Assembly: GCA_023954375.1 (NCBI GenBank)
Contig: JAMLIC010000011.1
Coordinates: forward strand, 62,001-126,000
Length of the DNA stretch: 64,000 bases
Origin: Planctomycetota bacterium
GTDB taxonomy: Bacteria > Planctomycetota > J058
Direction of reading: 5' to 3'
Within the stretch, counting starts at the first letter, position 1. Every line of letters begins with the position of its first letter. The position numbers and the translations under genes are program-made. Positions 63,135 through 64,000 of the stretch are shown here, one piece after another. The notes under the pieces were generated by a model. That model did not search any database, was not told where the DNA came from, and saw only the letters and a program-made list of their open reading frames with translations.

Positions 63135-64000
63135 GCAGCCGCCACCAGGCGGCGAGGCGCGGCCAGGCGTCGGGGTCGGAGTGGTCGCGCGGCCCGAACA
63201 GGACCACCGGCGCGCCGTCGTGTCCGCGCAGCGCGCGGCCCTCGGCGTCGCGGGCGATCAGGTACTCGTGCGTCTGCGGCGGCCCGGCGGCGATCCACGC
63301 CTCGACCGGCTCGGCGACGCGCGCCGCGAGGCGGCGCGACCAGGCGACGACCGCCACCTCGCCGTTCACGTACATGCTCACGGGGTCGAGGTTGTAGGTG
63401 CTGACGACGGCCACCCGGCCGTCGAACGTCGCGGTCTTGCCGTGGACGTTGTGCCGGTCGCCGCGCACGAACAGGCGCAGGTTGGGCACGCGCGCCAGGA
63501 GCTCGGGCCACTGCTCCATGAAGAACGCCTGGCTGACGGCGTTGTCGGACGAGGTCGGGCTGTTGGTGATGATCGTGATGCGGACGCCGCGCGCGCCGGC
63601 GGCGGCCAGCTCCTCCACGGCGGCGTCCGAGAGGACGAGGTACGGGCTCTGGATGAGGACCTCGCGGCGGGCGCTGGCCAGGAGCCGGCGCAGGCCCTCC
63701 GTCACCGGGTCCGGCTCGCCCACCGGGCGCGGCGAGCTGTCGAGGACGCGCACCGGGGCGCGCACGGTCGGCGCCGGCGGCCGGTGGAGCGCGCCCAGGA
63801 GGCCGGGGTGCTCGCGGTGGAGGCTGGCGACCCACGGGGCGGCGTCCGGGTCGGCGAGGGCCCGGGCGGGGTCGCCGCGCAGCCAGGCGTCCATCGCCAG
63901 GTGGGCGCCCAGGAGCTTCGGCCGCTGGTCGGCCAGGTTCAGCTCCTCGGGGCGCACGGGCTCGGCCGCGCCCGCGTTCCACTCGGCCTGGAAGGCGCGC
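63091..64000 (-). CDS. Phospholipase-D/cardiolipin-synthase (ClsC-like) family protein, C-terminal part (runs off the window end)
   Basis: The frame is open from 64000, where it reads RAFQAEWNAGAAEPV, the segment that in ClsC-like proteins joins the two halves; the first HKD motif and the start codon therefore lie outside. The second HKD box is visible: VHGKTATFDGRVAVVSTYNLDPVSMYVNGEVAVV, with H-x-K-x4-D and the downstream N. A YLVLSDAAVEEL block precedes it. Cardiolipin-synthase-type enzymes transfer phosphatidyl groups in the inner membrane or periplasm. The C-terminal 80 residues (after about 63340) are an extension ending LLRTLQGTVGFDPIF. The GTG at 63957 is internal, not the start. Confidence 0.85.
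   Translation of the reverse strand, partial: RAFQAEWNAGAAEPVRPEELNLADQRPKLLGAHLAMDAWLRGDPARALADPDAAPWVASLHREHPGLLGALHRPPAPTVRAPVRVLDSSPRPVGEPDPVTEGLRRLLASARREVLIQSPYLVLSDAAVEELAAAGARGVRITIITNSPTSSDNAVSQAFFMEQWPELLARVPNLRLFVRGDRHNVHGKTATFDGRVAVVSTYNLDPVSMYVNGEVAVVAWSRRLAARVAEPVEAWIAAGPPQTHEYLIARDAEGRALRGHDGAPVVLFGPRDHSDPDAWPRLAAWWRLLRTLQGTVGFDPIF

Overview
The window is very GC-rich bacterial DNA (roughly three quarters G+C, estimated by eye), densely coding, with many 1-4 nt start/stop overlaps. The mixture of Hanks-type Ser/Thr kinases, TPR proteins, an FHA-DUF4388 protein, PA14 repeats, a Uma2 nuclease, multi-domain hybrid histidine kinases, an alpha-2-macroglobulin with its own lipid-synthesis neighbourhood, RND pumps and phosphoethanolamine transferase points to a Gram-negative, environmental, large-genome bacterium of planctomycete or myxobacterial type. 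Planctomycetota is my best guess, but no rRNA or ribosomal marker is present to settle it. I see no tRNA, rRNA or CRISPR array.

Layout. 1-1.7 kb: 3' truncated thiL, HU, and a cyclic-nucleotide-binding-fold protein. 1.67-2.2 kb: two tandem copies of a structured repeat. 2.2-6.4 kb: two TPR proteins converging on a Uma2 / Ser-Thr kinase / DA1-like metallopeptidase operon. 6.5-9.0 kb: a second tandem pair of the same repeat, one copy split by a 2,050-nt group II intron with a decayed reverse transcriptase. 9-13.4 kb: a MEMO-family protein, a TPR protein, a nitrilase-superfamily amidase and a response regulator. 13.5-20.7 kb: signalling block (GAF/PAS histidine kinase, thioredoxin-fold lipoprotein-like secreted protein, FHA-DUF4388, degenerate receiver, a second histidine kinase/receiver pair). 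20.7-26.3 kb: PA14 protein (frame-disrupted N-terminus), a kinase-TPR remnant missing most of its catalytic domain, a coiled-coil membrane protein and a secreted 298-aa protein. 26.5-30.5 kb: alpha-2-macroglobulin. 30.7-35.3 kb: a phospholipid operon (glycerol-3-phosphate acyltransferase, GpsA, App1-like phosphatidate phosphatase, lipoprotein, membrane protein), facing an EptA-like phosphoethanolamine transferase. 37.3-44.1 kb: M23 peptidase, then CheR / hybrid kinase / receiver-kinase operon. 44.2-47.9 kb: small membrane protein, RING-like zinc protein, SDR, and a TetR-regulated fatty-acid-hydroxylase-type enzyme with a clear palindromic operator. 48.1-52.4 kb: an RHS-type polymorphic toxin lipoprotein with a papain-like C-terminal domain, broken by about six frame changes. 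52.5-63.1 kb: RND pump, periplasmic adaptor, secreted alpha/alpha-toroid protein, C45-type Ntn-hydrolase lipoprotein and a second RND pump, in one tightly coupled run. 63.1-64 kb: 5' truncated phospholipase-D protein.

Two cross-cutting observations stand out. First, a roughly 234-bp structured repeat begins exactly at the stop codon of upstream genes, exists as tandem pairs at two loci, and one copy carries a group II intron whose both splice boundaries can be read exactly by comparison with the empty copies. Second, at least seven unlinked transcription units have a sigma70-like promoter with a 17-nt spacer and a -10 hexamer ending only 6-8 nt before the start codon, so their mRNAs should be leaderless; this also decides several start codons. 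Frame disruptions are confined to the intron RT, the RHS toxin, the kinase-TPR gene and the PA14 linker, while the large housekeeping-type and transport genes are intact.
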